Shown here piece after piece: positions 39,741-41,363 of a stretch of 41,363 nucleotides of DNA. The DNA comes from Eubacteriaceae bacterium. Lineage in GTDB: Bacteria > Bacillota > Clostridia > Peptostreptococcales > Anaerovoracaceae. Made by a program: the position numbers and the translations under genes. The stretch covers positions 1 through 41,363 of the forward strand of contig JALCRY010000016.1 in the NCBI GenBank assembly GCA_022652985.1. The letters are read 5' to 3'. Numbering within the stretch: position 1 is the first letter of the stretch; every line of letters starts with the position of its first letter. Under the pieces are notes generated by a model. It saw only the letters and a list, made by a program, of their open reading frames with translations. It had not been told where the DNA came from and did no database searches.

Positions 39741-41363
39741 TTATGTGACCGGGTTGCCGTCGTCCGCGACAGTTTCCACAAATTCACATCTTTCTTTTCC
39801 GTCAACGATATTGTCTGCAAACAGCAGCATACCGTTGGACTCAACTCCTCTGAATTTTCTCGGAGCGAGGTTCGCCACTACGACGACCTTCTGTCCGATG
39901 CATTCCTCAGGCTTGAAATATGCGGCCACTCCCGAAACGATCTGTCTCGTCTCGTCTCCGATCTTTATCTGGAACACGAGCAGTTTGTCGGCGTCAGGGT
40001 GCTTTTCGCACTTCACGACCGTGCCGACCTTCAGCTCGATCTTGTCAAAATCATCAAACTGTATTTCAGGCTTGCCGCCCTTCTTGGCAGCATCGAGTTT
40101 CTTGCCCGCTTCTTCCTGAGCCTTCAGCTTGGCCATGGCCTTCGCGCGCTGCTCGGCTCCGATGGCTTCGAGCTCGGCAAGCTCTTTGTCGATATCCAGT
40201 CTCGGGAATATCGATTCGCCCTTGCAGACCTTGTGTCCCTGCGTCATATCCCACTTGCGCGTGTCTTCCCACGTGTATGTTTCGTCGATGATGCCGAACT
40301 GCGTCTTGATCTTGTCCGCTGTATTGTGCATGAACGGGAACAGCAGGATCGAGACGATCCTCATCGTTTCCGCCAGGTTATGCATGACTGTGTCGAGCAC
40401 TTCCCTGTTGCTCTCGTCTTTCGCGAGCACCCAAGGCTCCGTCTCGTCAATGTACTTGTTCGCGCGTCTGATAACTACCCAGAGTTCCTCAAGCGCAACG
40501 TTGAACTGGAACACTTCCATCGCTTCGTCTATCTTCAGCACGGCGCTCGTGGCAGTCGTCTGCAGATCCTCGTCGAATTCGGTGCCCTTGCCGCCTGCAG
40601 GAATAACTCCGCCGCAGTACTTCTCGATCATAGCGACAGTACGCGAAACGAGATTTCCGAGGTCGTTCGCCAGGTCGTAGTTGAGTCTCTTGATCATTAC
40701 TTCATTCGTGAACACGCCGTCCTGTCCGAACGTATACTCGCGGAGCAGGAAATACTTCAGCGCGTCAACGCCGTAACGGTCGATGAGCATTACCGGGTCA
40801 ACGATGTTGCCCTTCGACTTCGACATCTTGCCGCCGTCGATCAGCAGCCATCCGTGTCCGCGGACGTGCTTCGGCAGAGGCTCACCCATGGACATGAGCA
40901 TAGCCGGCCAGATTATCGAGTGGAACCTGACGATTTCTTTTCCTACCAGATGATAATCCGCAGGCCACCATTTTTCATATTCAGGGCAGTCCTCATCAGG
41001 GAATCCGAGCGTCGTCACATAGTTCGTGAGCGCGTCGAGCCATACATAGATGACATGCTTCTCGTCAAGAGGCACTGGAATGCCCCAGTCGAACGATGTC
41101 CTCGAAATGCACAGGTCGTCAAGGCCCTGCTCGATGAATGAGATCATCTCGTTCCTTCTTGATTCAGGCTGCAGGAAGTCAGGATTTTCCTTGAAGTTCT
41201 TCAGCAGAGCCGGCGCGTATTTCGACAGCTTGAAGAAGTAAGCTTCCTCGCTGGCTTTCTCGACCGGTCTGCCGCAGTCAGGGCAGCATCCGTCGACCAG
41301 CTGGTTCTCAGTCCAGAATGACTCGCACGGTGTGCAGTAAAGTCCTTCGTATCTTCCTTTATA
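39741..41363 (-). CDS. metG: Methionyl-tRNA synthetase, partial (N-terminus beyond the window)
   Basis: 540 residues of the class I synthetase are visible; the catalytic N-terminal part with HIGH lies past the right edge. The frame is open right up to 41363 and starts YKGRYEGLYC, so the ATG at 41147 is internal. Two CxxC pairs (CTPC and CCPDC) form the zinc knuckle. KMSKSKGN is the second catalytic signature. After the anticodon-binding helices comes a charged linker and a C-terminal OB-fold (IELKVGTVVKCEKHPDADKLL to ANLAPRKFRG), the dimerising tRNA-binding EMAP-like domain. Confidence 0.97.
   Translation of the reverse strand, partial: YKGRYEGLYCTPCESFWTENQLVDGCCPDCGRPVEKASEEAYFFKLSKYAPALLKNFKENPDFLQPESRRNEMISFIEQGLDDLCISRTSFDWGIPVPLDEKHVIYVWLDALTNYVTTLGFPDEDCPEYEKWWPADYHLVGKEIVRFHSIIWPAMLMSMGEPLPKHVRGHGWLLIDGGKMSKSKGNIVDPVMLIDRYGVDALKYFLLREYTFGQDGVFTNEVMIKRLNYDLANDLGNLVSRTVAMIEKYCGGVIPAGGKGTEFDEDLQTTATSAVLKIDEAMEVFQFNVALEELWVVIRRANKYIDETEPWVLAKDESNREVLDTVMHNLAETMRIVSILLFPFMHNTADKIKTQFGIIDETYTWEDTRKWDMTQGHKVCKGESIFPRLDIDKELAELEAIGAEQRAKAMAKLKAQEEAGKKLDAAKKGGKPEIQFDDFDKIELKVGTVVKCEKHPDADKLLVFQIKIGDETRQIVSGVAAYFKPEECIGQKVVVVANLAPRKFRGVESNGMLLFADNIVDGKERCEFVETVADDGNPVT

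Noticed and set aside
39741-41147. ATG at 41147 as the start of the methionyl-tRNA synthetase
   Set aside because: The frame continues to the window edge with family sequence, including both zinc-knuckle CxxC pairs; the ATG is internal.

Overview
The window reads as a piece of chromosome from an anaerobic, amino-acid-fermenting Firmicute of the class Clostridia (inference). Pointers are a reverse-type rubrerythrin, two indolepyruvate:ferredoxin oxidoreductases, a decarboxylase/carboxylase biotin module, a class I CoA-transferase, ECF-type riboflavin uptake under an FMN riboswitch, type III pantothenate kinase and strong AGGAGG ribosome-binding sites. No phage, insertion sequence, CRISPR array, tRNA or rRNA gene was found. 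Apart from three genes at 11.1-13.0 kb, every gene is on the minus strand, so the window is best read from right to left.

Right end (41.4-30.1 kb): metG (partial), tatD, tilS, ftsH, a PucR regulator, then mmdA, oadG-like, biotin carrier, coaX and dusB, closely packed. Next (28.6-22.3 kb): a sigma-54 activator, a near-perfect -24/-12 promoter with a dyad about 107 bp upstream of it, the iorAB pair that this promoter should drive, and an amino-acid permease. Then (22.1-19.4 kb) a DUF5684 membrane protein, a fused Memo-AMMECR1 protein and its radical SAM partner. Then (19.2-13.2 kb) a second iorAB pair with an OFA-family carrier, a two-subunit CoA-transferase and a MerR regulator.

The plus-strand island holds the rubrerythrin, a DUF134 regulator with two copies of a 12-bp dyad around its promoter, and a NifX-like protein with a His/Gly/Cys-rich repeat tail. 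Left of it are nfu, a CapA-like protein, pepV, the riboswitch-controlled ribU, a FadH-like Fe-S flavoenzyme, and the t6A operon tsaE-tsaB-rimI-tsaD followed by an ABC-F ATPase.

Two signals are not explained by ordinary genes. (1) The octamer GCAGTAAT/ATTACTGC occurs 23 times where about one is expected. It lies in both orientations and in several reading frames, so it is kept at the DNA level. (2) A 169-bp intergenic element occurs twice (11833-12001 and 28924-29092). The copies align without gaps at about 78% identity and share three hairpins, one with a compensatory base-pair change. Both deserve genome-wide counts.
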